Assembly: GCF_037126465.1 (NCBI RefSeq)
Contig: NC_088202.1
Coordinates: forward strand, 86,842,160-86,906,159
DNA length: 64,000 nucleotides
DNA from: Ornithodoros turicata
Lineage: Eukaryota > Arthropoda > Arachnida > Ixodida > Argasidae
Direction: 5' to 3'
The notes beneath the pieces are model-generated. The model made no database searches and was not told the origin of the DNA. It saw only the letters and a list, made by a program, of their open reading frames with translations. The position numbers and the translations under genes were made by a program. Below, piece by piece: positions 1-10,171 of the stretch (the first letter of the stretch is position 1; each line of letters starts with the position of its first letter).

Positions 1-1024
1 ACGTGACTCTCGCCACGAGCTTACTTTCCTGCTCTGTTTCATCGCGTTTAGGCACTGCGCGCTTAGTTTGCGATTCCGGGCAATCGTATTTGTAGTGTCC
101 ATATTTGTGGCACACGTGACACTTTCCTCTACGTCTAGGCCCCGAAACCTTAGATTCCGCACCCTTAGTTTCCGCAACACGGATTGCCTCCTGTTTTGGC
201 GTCTTCGCCTCCCCAACTTCTGCGCTAGCTCCCTTAGTTTGTCGTTTTACCCGACCTGCGTTGCTGTCCTCGTAATTGGACGCCAATTGAGCTACCTGCT
301 GCGGCTTCAGCCACTCTGCTGTCTCATTTAGAATGACATACGATCTGATATCATCAGGCAGCCCTTGCTTCAGGCGGTCCGACACTACGAGCAGTTTAAG
401 GTCCTCTAGAGTTTTGATCTCCCGACTTTCTAAGTAGTGCTCGAACAGAGTTTGCAAGTTGGAGGCGAACTGGTTCCACGATTCCCCATCAGCTTTACGA
501 GCTGCGTAGAATAATCGCTTGTACTCGTTTGCCGTCAGCTTTAGCTCGGTTAGTACCTTTTCTTTAAGCTCACTAAACGCGAGGATTTTACCCTCTCCAT
601 ACCGTGTCGCAACAGCACGCATTTTCTCGGTTAGGTACGGCAGAATCACCGCTCCCTGAACGTCATCCGGGACACTGAGATTTATGAAGATCGTCTCAAC
701 ACTCTTAAACCATGCGGGCACCAGCGGTTCAGATACAGGCATGGGCGCGATGACTCCCCTCAATTCCTTCGCATATTCACCCACCCTGCTTCTTGGCTTA
801 GCTACCGAACTGACACTCAGTGAACCCGCCTGCATTTGTGCTAGTTTCACACGTTCTAGCTCAAGCTGCAATCTCAGTTTCTCAAGCTCGAATTTCTGAG
901 CTTCCATTTGAGATTTCAAGTTACTATCTATTGCGCCACCATCCGAATCCTTCCCCGGAACTTCATTGCATTCCTCCTCTACATCCCCATTCTGCGTTTT
1001 CTGCGATCGCGTAACGATAGACAT
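1..1024 (-). CDS. Gag of a Ty3/gypsy-type LTR retrotransposon with SCAN-like capsid and CCHC knuckle (partial, runs off left edge)
   Basis: One uninterrupted minus-strand frame opens with ATG at 1024-1022 and stays open to base 1, about 341 codons. The N-terminus is acidic, then comes a charged stretch at about residues 40-65 that looks like a short coiled coil (EKLRLQLELERVKLAQMQ). A capsid-like region follows (LTANEYKRLFYAA, then SWNQFASNLQTLFEHYLESR and SDRLKQGLPDDIRSYV). This layout resembles the SCAN-like capsid domain of Gmr1-type gypsy Gag proteins. A single zinc knuckle CHVCHKYGHYKYDC (C-x2-C-x4-H-x4-C) lies at about residue 310. Gag packages element RNA in cytoplasmic particles; protease and polymerase would lie beyond the edge. 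A primer site and LTR lie upstream, so this is the 5' part of an element. The retroelement call is firm; the SCAN-like assignment comes from motif memory. Confidence 0.82.
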   Translation of the reverse strand, partial: MSIVTRSQKTQNGDVEEECNEVPGKDSDGGAIDSNLKSQMEAQKFELEKLRLQLELERVKLAQMQAGSLSVSSVAKPRSRVGEYAKELRGVIAPMPVSEPLVPAWFKSVETIFINLSVPDDVQGAVILPYLTEKMRAVATRYGEGKILAFSELKEKVLTELKLTANEYKRLFYAARKADGESWNQFASNLQTLFEHYLESREIKTLEDLKLLVVSDRLKQGLPDDIRSYVILNETAEWLKPQQVAQLASNYEDSNAGRVKRQTKGASAEVGEAKTPKQEAIRVAETKGAESKVSGPRRRGKCHVCHKYGHYKYDCPESQTKRAVPKRDETEQESKLVARVT

Positions 1025-1330
1025 GGTAAAGCCGGAGAAAACCGATCAGAGAGTCTCACCTTCGGTTCTGATGGCTTCCGTGCAGAGAAGTTCCTGGATC
1101 CGGGCCCGTAGCTCGCAGCCTTTACACAGCGCCAGCTTCCTCGACGCACTCGAATCGCCGTACTGGTCGCCTGTTCCTGACCTCCTTCAGTGAACTTTAC
1201 AGGCCGCTGCTCGCAGCTTTTCCGCTCCAACCTCGGTGACTTGTTCCGACGAGGTTTCCTTGACTCAGGACGGCCCAACTTGCGAAGCTGCACCGCTGTC
1301 AACGTTGCTCCAAGTTAGTCGACGACGAAC

Positions 1331-1544
1331 ATCCTGTCGACTGCGCCAGTAAGATTTTCCCCTAGTCGATGATGGTAATGACGGGGGAAGGGGTTGGTGT
1401 TCGTCGGTGCCTTGACGGCCGTGCATGAAGCAAACGTAGACTAGGAGTACACTATATACAAGTTTATTTACACGGGGAGACCAGTGTCCCACCCGACTGC
1501 CAAATCCTGAGTGATCGATACAATCACATTCACTTTCCGCTACA
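1331..1544 (-). repeat. 5' LTR and tRNA-Ser-type primer binding site of the same retrotransposon
   Basis: Read on the minus strand, TGGCGCAGTCGACAGGAT (1348 down to 1331) matches the complement of the 3' end of a serine tRNA, whose acceptor ends CGACTGCGCCA. It sits about 300 bases upstream of the gag start, as expected. The LTR should begin at 1349 and continue to higher coordinates. It holds an AATAAA-type polyadenylation signal beside a TATATA-like stretch. A TGTAGC start at 1544 is only one option for the outer edge; no TSD was found. Confidence 0.6.
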
Positions 1545-1695
1545 CCTCGGTCCGAGGTCAGCGACAAGATAGGTTTCGCGTTCCGCGACCTTCATCCATT
1601 ATGACGAGTCTGGTTGACCTTCCGTGTGTATTACGGAGTCCTTTCTTCCCCACAGCTCCACGGCGGGAGTAGCCTTGAGTCGCCACTTAAACTGG

Positions 1696-2010
1696 TCACT
1701 TCGAGGCTCGGTAAAATTCCACTACAAGCGAAGTTTGATGGAGGCAATAACTTGACACCAGGAATCGGATAAATGCCTGAGGAGGGATCTTCTGTCTCCT
1801 CTCGAGAGTATAATGGGCATAGAAGGTCGTTGTTGGTGTGCAGCGGCAGCGACAGCGTCGGCCTCGTGGTTCCCAGTTATTCCGCAATGCCCTGGAACCC
1901 ACTGAAAGGCACCGTAGTGGGAGCGATCTTGTAGGGACTTCAGGGCGCACAGGATGTCTATCACCACTGAGGCAAGGGAGCCGCGGATGCCCATGTTTTT
2001 AATGCACAGG
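1696..2010 (-). pseudogene. LINE RNase H domain fragment
   Basis: The minus-strand reading contains FQWVPGHCGITGNHEADAVA, the C-terminal part of the RNase H domain of I/R1-type non-LTR retrotransposons (the usual W-V-P-G-H-x-G-I-x-G-N-E-x-A-D block), preceded by a helix-like IDILCALKSLQDR. The rest of reverse transcriptase is absent, and the frame decays into unrelated residues on both sides. The glutamate normally found after G-N is a histidine here. It is a dead 5'- and 3'-truncated copy lying beside the LTR of the gypsy element. Confidence 0.7.
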
Positions 2011-2135
2011 AGAGCTGTCGCCCAAGTCACACGCACAGGGGTAGCATCCAATGTATTGCTCCGTAGACGAAAGCGTGCTGGGCGAACGCAATGCATCCTG
2101 GACAGGTCCTGGTCCCACGTCACAGCAAACGTCAA

Positions 2136-3468
2136 GGCACACGTGACCTTAAAGTTGGCGGCGCCCGTGATCGGCGGGCAAACCGTTTGTAAACAATGCG
2201 GTTGTTGTTTCTGGACGATGTTTTGGATGTTTTTCGATCACGGTAGTTATTTTTATCCGATAATCCCGCAGTAAAACGCGCAGTTTTACACATAAAGCCT
2301 CGTATGGTTGACAGCTTCCAAAGATGTGATGACGACCGCGCGTTAAGACTTACCGAGCCGATGCGATGTACGTAAACTGAGGTGAAATGGGGTACCATGT
2401 TGCGGAAGAAGCACCGCATAGTTTACGCTGGCAAAATATGGTCATCTCTTGGTGTTATGACGGCGAAAATATGTCGGTAAGCGGCAAAACGACACGTAAA
2501 CAAAGTCACATGATCTCAAAATGACGTTTTCTATGACGTGCGACCAGGACAAGATGGCAGTTTTGCCAAAAGCACCCGCTTGAGGGTAGTTACAACAATG
2601 GCGGGTTTGTGTCACCCCTGTGGTCACACGCATCGCGCAATGCGTCATGGGAAATGGTTTACATTCGTGCTCGTCTGCCTGTTGCTCGAAGGTGCGGGAG
2701 GTGAAGGAGAGAGAAAACCGAAACCGTTTGCGCTCTTCTTCTTCTCTCTGACTCATGAAAACTAAATCCCAAGGTGCAGCGGGGCTTTCGCAACACGGCG
2801 CTCTCTGGTGGGCCATTCATGCAATTTTTGAAATCGTCTCAGATCAGGCCCCTTTTCTACACACGCATACAAATGGTGTGGCTTAAATTTTGATACGATG
2901 GGGAAATGAACTTCGACTTCCACTCGAAAATTATTCCTACCTTCCGCCTACCTACCTACCGTTCCTACCTACCTACCGTTATTCCTACCTCACGTGACCG
3001 TGTCAGCAGTGCTACTGAGCGTTGTAATCGGAAAAACGTGTGCACTGTGCTAATACGTCATATTTTGCTGGCCATACAGAACATTATTTTCAAGATTGTT
3101 CTCGTTTAGCAGCACGACAATCACGATCTAGGCTGCTCCACTGCACAGAGGTAACTTCGCCCGTCCTGGCGTCACCATGAAAGTCCGACTCGTGAAAACT
3201 TTTTTTTTTCTGCACGAAAACCCTGTGCGTGAGGTGTTATATAGAAAAAGGGGATATGTCATGCTGCTGTGTTTTGTTCAATTTCTGCTAAGTCACACAC
3301 CCAGAAACGATGCTAACGGGACATGAATGTAGAGTACACACATACATATATGTTACACACTTCGCATTTGCGTTATTCGAGAAAACTCCTCTGCAATTAC
3401 TTTACCAACTATTCACTTGCAGTTCTCTCATTTTGGGATTTTTCGACTTTTCCCCTTATTGCATACAG
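2136..3468. other. Non-coding stretch with a CCTA microsatellite
   Basis: I see no convincing gene here. Short open frames on both strands show no domain, splice logic or codon consistency. At about 2936-2996 there is an imperfect run of CCTA/CTAC units broken by CGTT and TTATT, a simple repeat. Confidence 0.5.
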
Positions 3469-4306
3469 AGGCTCAATTGCTCACCACAGAACCACTGAAG
3501 CCAGACAATTCCTCACCGCCTTTCCACTTATGTCGCGATTTTATTTCGCGTCTTTATGTGACGTGATTTTATTTCGCATTTATGGCGCCCATATACTAGA
3601 CTTTTTTATGTTAGCTGCACTCTGTTTTTAGCTTTCTAAGGTTGCTTCAAATAGATCTAGGAAACCCACCAGTGAAGAGGATGAGGCGAGGGGTCGCCCA
3701 CTTGCAGGCACGCCCGAAGCGTCTTTGTCAGGACAACCTGCGTCGCCAGGATCTTCCAAGACGCATAGAAGCATCAGAAGGGGAGATGCATCAGCTTCCA
3801 AAGTCATAACGACGAGGAAAATAAACATCACGTGGTTCCAAAAGGACGCTTGTCTTTGGGAGCAGAGCTTCGCTTTGTTCACGAAAAAGGTCAAGAACTC
3901 GCAAGAAAGCAGGACTTCCAAAATGGCAGGGAAGCAGGCGAGCTGGTGATGACTGACATCCATCATAGAAACGGAGAGACCGAGGGACACGTCGTATTGT
4001 GACCGTGTCGTCTATGTGTTCCTCAATTGCTAGAAGCGTTCGACCAACATAAAAAAGTCATGTATATGAGCGCCATCAACGCGAAATAAAACCACGTCAC
4101 AAAGAAACAAGAATTAACAACAACAATTTTATTTTGCTATTATCTTAATAATATATTTAGTGATCTGATTGTGACTATCTGATTTACTTTATTATTGTGA
4201 TCACAATATAAGTGTGGTGACAGAGGCGGTGAGCAGTTGTCCAGCTTCAGCGGTTCTGTGGTGAGCAATTGTCCGGCCTCAGCAGTTTTTTGGTGAGCAA
4301 TTGTCC
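3469..4306. mobile_element. Foldback (long inverted-repeat) DNA element with 32-bp subterminal tandem units
   Basis: The segment at about 3469-3620 reappears inverted at about 4035-4306. Matching blocks include the GACGTG...TTTATTTCGC stretch (3561-3578, inverted near 4080-4098) and CAATTGCTCACCACAGAACC (3474-3493, inverted near 4250-4270). The right arm carries 2.4 tandem units of 32 bp starting at 4229, 4261 and 4293, each opening GTGAGCARTTGTCC. The left arm has one full unit. Long imperfect arms with internal tandem units are typical of foldback elements. A TGTGATCACA palindrome lies at 4197-4206. The outer ends and TSD are not resolved. Confidence 0.65.
3630..3949 (+). other. Open reading segment inside the foldback element, possibly captured exon
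   Basis: Between the arms a plus-strand frame reads about 105 codons, ending TGA at 3947-3949, after a pyrimidine-rich AG at about 3630. It is rich in Ser, Lys, Arg and Pro, with pieces such as SGQPASPGSSKTHRS and ITWFQKDACLWEQSF. I do not recognise it. It could be a host exon fragment captured by the element, a relic of an element-encoded protein, or chance. No partner exon is visible. Confidence 0.25.
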
Positions 4307-4309
4307 AAT

Positions 4310-5692
4310 GAGAATTCTACCCATAACCGACATGCAATCTACCACAACCTAATACGTATTATTACGTGTGTAGCGAACCATCAACCTACTACGCATTATT
4401 ATGCCTGTGACAAATCATGACGATTTGATATTTCGAGGCTGAATATAGTAATGATTCCTTTTATAGCGATATCCATTGCCTGAAAACTCGTTTGGATTAC
4501 AGAAAGATCGTGATACGTCGTCTCAGAGGAGTGCTTAGAAAGGGATTTTGTCACATTTACCAAAATTTCGTTCTTTGTTCGTTCATTAGTGTCTATAGCC
4601 TTTGCACTCCTACCTGTCCATGTCGCCACCTAAAAAAGAAAACAGCCCAAATTTTCGCGACCAGTGACGGCTCGCGCATATTGTTGGCATGTTGTCCTCG
4701 TGTTTTTCCACTTGTTTCTTTGTGTTTACCGATTTGAGGTGTGTAGGTAGAGATGGCTCACACACGCGAAGCACCCGTTTACACTCGCCTTTGCACATTA
4801 TCTTTAAGCAATGTGCATATGGTATAGGGAGCAGTAACGCCTTTGTAATTTGCGTGAGACAAAACAATAGATACAGGGACAAACAAATGAGATAAAGAAT
4901 ATTCCAGAAAATGTACTATAAATTTTGACATTGTGCAGTATGCTAAAAGAGGGTTGTGACACTTTGATAAATGCTATTCATTACATCTGCACGCATTGTA
5001 CTGCATGCCAGAGTATTGCGGGGGGGGGGGGGAGGAAATATTTTTTTACGTCTCGTACTTACCGATGTATAAACTCTCAAACACACGTCATGCTCAGACG
5101 TGAGAGGAGCGAGAGCTACGGCTATTCCCATTGGTATTCGTAAACACGTGGCCTCTTTAGCGCTTCCTCACTGGCGGATGTGCCCGCAGTGACGTCAGAG
5201 CCGGATGAGTTTTTGTTGTTCACAGTGCCGATTTTCTGTGCGTCTTTGTACCTTCTTTGGAACGTAGGTTCACATCGATGCAAGTAATTGTGTTTTACGT
5301 CTATCCCGGGCCAAACTTAGGACGGGGTGTCGAATCCCTTTAAGTTGTATTAAAAAAAATTACAATTACGATTCAAAAAGAGAGGCAGTCTTACACAGGG
5401 CTCCCACGAGAGGACCACGAGAAACTGCATTTTGGTAGTTTCCTTGAATGGAAAGTGGGCCACTCGAGTCGCGGAGACGTACGGTTGTACAAAATGAACA
5501 ACTCTGTTTAAATGATGATGAGAGGGGGAGTTTCATCGAACACGATCTCGTGCTATCGACGAATAGCTGTCAAGTGCAGTTGTGCACTCCGTTCCGTCAT
5601 CGAACCGGGTGTGGATTTCGCATCTGCACTGTTCGTTTTTAGTAGTGCGACCGTTTTCTTGTACCTCATAATGGTGTTTCTGTTCCTGCTAG
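4310..5692. other. Intergenic or intronic DNA upstream of the visible Rh exons
   Basis: No coding exon could be supported. I looked for the conserved Rh segment that normally precedes the last exons (the G-V-H-N-L-H-G block) on the plus strand and did not find it, so the earlier Rh exons are probably left of the window. A run of 13 G lies at about 5019-5031. Confidence 0.45.
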
Positions 5693-7128
5693 CCTGTACA
5701 CGCTGTACCCGGCTCGTGCTCCCACGGCCAACTCTTCTGAACTGAATGTCATCCGCCACTACACGCTCGACGTGTCTGCCGGGCTGGACAGGTCGGCCTC
5801 GCAGCAAGCTCTGTATCAGCTGGCAGCCTTGGCTGCAACGTTGGTCATCGCAGTCGGAGGTGGACTCGCAACAGGTGCAGTGAGACATTTACCGAGTAAC
5901 GATGAATACATATTAATACGATCGATTTTCATTTTTCTTTCTTCACCGTTTTTTATTCACACGGAGGAAAGCCAGAACATTTTGCTGACAGCACAAACTG
6001 AAGAAAGCGTATTTGAACTAGAGTTGAGAGAGTATTGGCATAGCATAATGGTTTTATATTCTGGACGCCCTCGAGAACGGCCTTGTCGGGAGGCACACTC
6101 CAATGACGACGGCACGGTATAGAAGAAGAATCATATGCATCAGAACCGCTCTTCTTTTTCGAAGAGACAGCGATGCCGCCTTGCCTTCCAGCGCAGCAGC
6201 AAATAACGGCACTTCGGTCGCTGAAACAACAGTGGCATTGCGCAAGATGCATTTTGCCCAGTTACTAATTGTACCATACCAGTATACAGTAAGAGATTTT
6301 TGACTTTTTTGCAGCTTCCTGGGAGCGTAACACCTGAGGCCACCGCTTCTTCCTTTTTATTTTCTTGTGTCTCATGAATGGTGATCGATACTAGCAGCTT
6401 TCATGCTTCATTCTAACTCCACCCCGGTGTGCCAATTCAAAGCCACAGAGATTACGATCCATATACCTGGACATGTCGAGATAACGGGTGCAGTGTTTCA
6501 AACCGATAGCTTTATACGGCCAACTACCAATTGACACCCTATGATCACGTGACACTTAAACGTGACGCACATCAAACGTGTTTGGCGGTCTGCAGGTCTA
6601 CTGTTGAAATTGAAGTTCTTCGACCCCGTGGATGGTGATAAGGCCTTTGACGACTTTGAGTTATGGGAAGTTGAAGCAGAACCTGAAGCGGCGGCAGCCA
6701 ACGCGCGGACTCCAGTGAAGAGCAACCAGATCGCCATGGCTGAACAGGTCCCAGTAAGTATGACGGTACGCTGGCGCGGGCTCCAACGTTATGTACAAAA
6801 GTAGGGTTCGTTGCTGGATTCTTCTATATTTCGAGAGGGCATCAGCTGCCTCATAAATGTTCAATAGTTCGTACGAGTGCTTGAAGCCTCATGCGAATGA
6901 GGTTCTCCATAAATCGAGGCACTGATGGATGCAGACAAAACTCCTGCAGATCTTCTACGTACATGGCGTCTCCGAGCCGCCATGCTGCTGTAGCAATTTT
7001 ATACAATAAGGACACGAAAACTTCTGAACTACTACATCTGCCATTAAGAAATTGCTTCGCAGGACAGTGCCCGGGGACGGTTGCCAGCCCACTTCAACGG
7101 AGCCTATGATGTCAATCTGCAGCAGTGA
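5693..7128 (+). CDS. Rh-type ammonium transporter, last three exons (5' exons not in window)
   Basis: Three plus-strand exons join in frame: 5693-5874, 6596-6753 and 7063-7128 (TGA at 7126-7128). The acceptors are CTGCTAG, TCTGCAG and TTCGCAG; the donors are ACAG|GTGCAG and CCA|GTAAGT. The first exon gives LYTLYPARAPTANSS and then the final membrane helix, YQLAALAATLVIAVGGG. The second continues LLLKLKFFDPVDGDKAFDDF and ELWEVE, matching the conserved C-terminal region of Rh50/RhBG/RhCG proteins, where this block precedes the cytoplasmic tail. The third encodes a 21-residue tail. Rh proteins move ammonia/ammonium across the plasma membrane, which in a blood-feeding arthropod would fit nitrogen waste handling (inference). 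An AATAAA signal lies at 7277-7282. The Rh assignment is firm; the last exon rests on splice sites and frame only. Confidence 0.82.
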
Positions 7129-7276
7129 CCACCAAACTCACCCTCTTATCTCATAACATACATACTACTAATTATTCATTGTTGGCATTGAAGATTACCA
7201 CAATCCTGTACCATACACATAGACAGCTACTCTAGAACATTCAGAAAGGTTTGTTTTTGACGGCGATAAATATGCT

Positions 7277-7282
7277 AATAAA
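7277..7282 (+). terminator. Polyadenylation signal of the Rh gene
   Basis: A canonical AATAAA lies 149 bases after the proposed stop codon and is followed by a GT/T-rich stretch (TCGTTTGTTTGCG), as expected for a cleavage and polyadenylation site. Confidence 0.5.
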
Positions 7283-7869
7283 CCTTATTGCTCGTTTGTT
7301 TGCGTTTGGTCTATACGAGATAAATGAAAATGAATTCCAAGCGGGAATGTCAGAGTTGTGAAACCATATGACACACACAGTTGGTGAGATGTCGGGATTC
7401 CTACTTTCTCAGCTGCTTTTTGTTTTCGTCCTGCGGGTACTTGATGACAGTGAAAACAGACCGCTGCATCAGGTATGCACTTACTTCCGCCGCTCGAAAA
7501 TAAGTGATTCATCGGCGGGTGCATGCTTAAAGGGACTATCGCATCCGTCCCGGTTGATTCCGAAACTACAGTGCCGTCTTATTCTGCGTTCATCACTGAT
7601 AATAACACCGAAAATCCGACGCGAATTGGTGGTCTTGTTCCTGTGCAGTTTGATGTAACACATGGCAAGAGCAGATGACACATATTGAGAGTATTCCAAG
7701 ATTCTCTCTCTGGAAACGCCACCTGGACAAGGCCAATCAGGGGTGTCGAGGTAGCTTGCCGTTGTTGGCCGCACTCAAGTGGGCATCGTCACGACTATAG
7801 CCACAAAGAAAAAAGGAAAGGGGGAGAGGGGAGTTGAGGATTTCAAAGTGATGCATAGGCAGGATGACC

Positions 7870-8050
7870 GATACTGATGGGACGGAGGCACACTGTAGAT
7901 GAGAGGTGCACTAGAGTGGCCAATCAGGTGGTGGTGGTGGAAGGGCTTGCCGTTGTCGGCCTCACGTAGGTGGGCAACGTCACGACTGACGCCCTGGGGG
8001 AATGTGCGTCCTGGGCCGACTTCTAAGGGAACTGTGCCGACATAGTGGCC
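7870..8050 (-). repeat. 3' part of a tRNA-derived SINE family
   Basis: Read on the minus strand, the block GGCACAGTTCCC followed by AGTCGGCCCAGGACGCAC and a C-run matches the body of two better-preserved SINE copies at 35580-35800 and 36272-36560. The tRNA-like head is missing or too decayed to identify. A related partial block occurs near 7700-7800. Confidence 0.45.
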
Positions 8051-8121
8051 AATCAGTGGGCGCCCCTTGGCGCGGACAGGACCAATCAGAGAGCGGCTGG
8101 AGTGACCTTGGTAGCCTTGGT

Positions 8122-8148
8122 GACAGACAGACAGACAGACAGACAGAC
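8122..8148. repeat. Microsatellite (ACAG)n
   Basis: About six and a half uninterrupted copies of the tetranucleotide ACAG. Confidence 0.9.
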
Positions 8149-8479
8149 GAGCCAGAATACTAGGGGACGGCGTCTGCTGTATGACCGACTTGTGGAATGT
8201 TGTTTCTGGTTAGCGTCGGACGTGTTCGTACAGCCAGCAGCGTAACAGCGTGTTCTAAGCAACATGGTCACGTCAGAACTCACACTGTCGCGTACACTCA
8301 CTACAGAACTCACACTGAAAGCCGGCGTATTTACCGAGGCCTTTTCACTTAGTATATTGCGATGCGGACGGCAAGCAGACGACCTCGGAGACAAACGCCA
8401 GCGCTGCGCTCCCATTCGTGTGCCTGGCTTACGTCATCATGGTGTTAGCTGCAGAGGGAGTGCGTATCTTTAAAACTCG

Positions 8480-8485
8480 TTTATT
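8480..8485 (-). terminator. Candidate polyadenylation signal of the knottin gene
   Basis: TTTATT on the plus strand gives AATAAA on the minus strand, about 375 bases beyond the knottin stop codon. It lies inside the right part of the TTAA-flanked element, so that element may supply the 3' end of the transcript. Confidence 0.35.
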
Positions 8486-8859
8486 TAATATGTAAGCTGT
8501 TTCCGGAAGAGAGAATTGGCCATGTTGACTGTGAAGCGGTGACGAATATTACCGTACTGGTCTCATACATACGTTCCCGGATGCGATAGTCCCTTTAAGA
8601 AAAATGTTGCCACGACCCTCTGTTTACAAACATGTGACGCCACGAGAAGACCGGTTCGAGGATATATTTTGCTGTGGTGGGCAAGAAGAGGGAAAGACGC
8701 GTCGGCTGATAGGCTGATAAAACTGATAATGCCCACCAGCATCCTTTGCGCGGCGGCATTACGTAATCAATGACGTAAGTGTGCGGGTCGTCTATAGCCA
8801 CCGGTTTGTTGTTGCCATGGTCTCGAAGCTAGGAGTGATCACGCAGTCCATTCGTTGGA

Positions 8860-9105
8860 TCATTTTCCTTTACTGCAGTCAGGCCGAATAGGGAGGATTT
8901 TCAATGGATCCACAGGCCCAGCAGGTACGACGTCCATACCTCCTTCGGGTGGTATTGGCGTAATTATCTCGGGAGGTTCGGTATCGGGCACGTTGTATTC
9001 GTCCCCGAATCGTATATCTGGGATACAGATGCCGCTCATGCCAAAGCCAGCCGTGTAGCGAACACAGGTGAGTGTCGGGCAACATGGGTTAATTAAGAAG
9101 TGGCA
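8860..9105 (-). CDS. Secreted cystine-knot (knottin/ICK) peptide, last exon
   Basis: A minus-strand frame of 81 codons begins at 9105 directly after an acceptor (TTCATTTACAG) and ends TGA at 8862-8860. It opens with five cysteines in the order C-x6-CC-x4-C-x12-C, the C-terminal half of an inhibitor cystine knot, then an acidic proline-rich tail of about 45 residues (TEPPEIITPIPPEGG) with one further Cys near the end. It joins in phase 0 to the exon at 16729-16800, which supplies the first cysteine at exactly knottin spacing. Such peptides are secreted and often block ion channels or proteases; the target here is unknown. Plus-strand frames are also open across this exon, so transcript evidence would settle the strand. 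Confidence 0.6.
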   Translation of the reverse strand, partial: CHFLINPCCPTLTCVRYTAGFGMSGICIPDIRFGDEYNVPDTEPPEIITPIPPEGGMDVVPAGPVDPLKILPIRPDCSKGK

Positions 9106-9244
9106 CTGTAAATGAACGGAAAGCAAATATCTGTATCAGACAAGTAAGAACTTTCCAGTTTTTCGAGTGCTCAACGTTAGGTGTCCAAAGTCCCTAACCG
9201 TACAACAGAGCACCACTGTATGACATACAGGGATAAAACATGAA

Positions 9245-10163
9245 CAGGGTTGTTAAGTAACTTAGTAAAAGTATCTGAGTACGTGTACTTAGATACTTTT
9301 TGTGTATCTGGAGGAAATATTAGATACATTTTCAAGCACGCACTTCTAACTGTAACTTCATTACTTTTTTCAGTAACTTGTATCTGTCTTTTTGAGTATT
9401 TTTTGAGTAAACACGACGAAACACCGTCGCCGAGCAGGAGGTGGCACGAAGGGTGCGCCGACACTAGGGATCCTCCATGCGCGTGAGAAGCTGCAGCAAT
9501 CCGTCGAGGCTCCCCTAGCCGACACATGGCACGAGCTCCACTCCTCCTCGCCTTTGCTGCACGTGCTCACGCCCTCGCACGTGACATTCCTTGTTCCTCG
9601 CCACTCTCTTGGCGGCCTTGGCGGTAGTGAAGAGAATGGCAGAGTTTGAAGGCGTCGACGCCACCTCGGGCGCGGACGCCGTCTATGAGGCTGTAACTAC
9701 GAGCAGCCCGAGCAAAGTTGCCTCCGTTCTGTCAGAGGTACCGTGGCCACAATATCGAGAGCACTTTAAAGTCATCGGAACGAAGGAGAGCGGGAATCTT
9801 GAGCTGAAATGTCTCCGCTGTGAGCCGAAGACGAGGTTTCTAAGCGTCTCACCTGTCTCGGTTACCCCCAGTTTAGGCGTTCCTTTCAATGTTTTGCCTG
9901 CAATTACGTATGATTACCCAAGAAGGGATATATCTGTGGCTCTAGAGTGACACCTATTATGAGCCAAAGGCGAAAGGTATGATCTCCGTACAGAATTGCA
10001 AAAAGTAACTCCACCCATACTCGGATACTTTTCCAAGGTATTTGTAACTGCATCTCACTATTTTTTTCTTGTCAGTAACTCTAACTGTAACTTAATTAAT
10101 TTTGAAGCTGAGTATCTGTAACTGTAACTTAGTTACTTTTGAAAAGTAACTTTAACAACCCTG
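9245..10163. mobile_element. hAT element, 919 bp, with near-perfect 8-bp TSD
   Basis: The ends are CAGGGTTGTTAAGTAAC and, inverted, CAGGGTTGTTAAAGTTAC, typical hAT termini. Flanks AACATGAA (9237-9244) and AACATGAG (10164-10171) form an 8-bp TSD with one mismatch. Both subterminal regions are crowded with GTAACTT/AGTATCTG-like motifs. The interior keeps only the N-terminal part of a transposase frame, so the element is a non-autonomous deletion derivative. It sits in the large knottin intron. Confidence 0.85.
9636..9949 (+). pseudogene. hAT transposase N-terminus with BED-finger-like segment
   Basis: An ATG-initiated frame of about 104 codons inside the 919-bp hAT element ends TGA at 9947-9949. 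After an acidic, Ala/Ser-rich start it reads PWPQYREHFKVIGTKE and then LKCLRCEPKTRF. This resembles the first half of a BED zinc finger (aromatic-x-hydrophobic block, then C-x2-C) that begins many hAT transposases. The distal His/Cys ligands and the whole RNase H-like catalytic core are missing. Confidence 0.5.
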
Positions 10164-10171
10164 AACATGAG

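Larger units (their letters stand above)
7527..8598. mobile_element. TTAA-flanked MITE with perfect TIRs
   Basis: The left end CTTAAAGGGACTATCGCATC (from 7526) is repeated inverted at the right end, GATGCGATAGTCCCTTTAAG, finishing at 8599. The perfect arm is about 22 bp and is bordered by TTAA on both sides, as in piggyBac-like or other TTAA-targeting non-autonomous elements. The 1.07-kb interior has no transposase and contains a SINE-related tail and a microsatellite. It fills most of the gap between the Rh gene and the knottin gene, which converge on it. Confidence 0.65.

Noticed and set aside
1265..1567. 100-codon minus-strand frame over the LTR and leader
   Set aside because: Spans the primer site and LTR boundary; composition is arbitrary. 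Treated as a chance frame.
2132..2419. Possible THAP-like fragment on the minus strand
   Set aside because: Scattered Cys/His residues do not follow the C2CH spacing of THAP domains.
5772..6122. Continuous Rh frame read past 5874
   Set aside because: The membrane helix is cut by a clear donor (ACAG|GTGCAG), and the true continuation is found in phase at 6596.
8884..9074. Plus-strand exon with acceptor CTTTACTGCAG and strong donor CACAG|GTGAGT, aromatic-rich frame over the knottin exon
   Set aside because: It is as long as the minus-strand reading and has good splice sites, but no partner exon or family. The minus strand gives a specific cysteine pattern that completes in phase with a second exon, so I preferred it. 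Kept as the main alternative.
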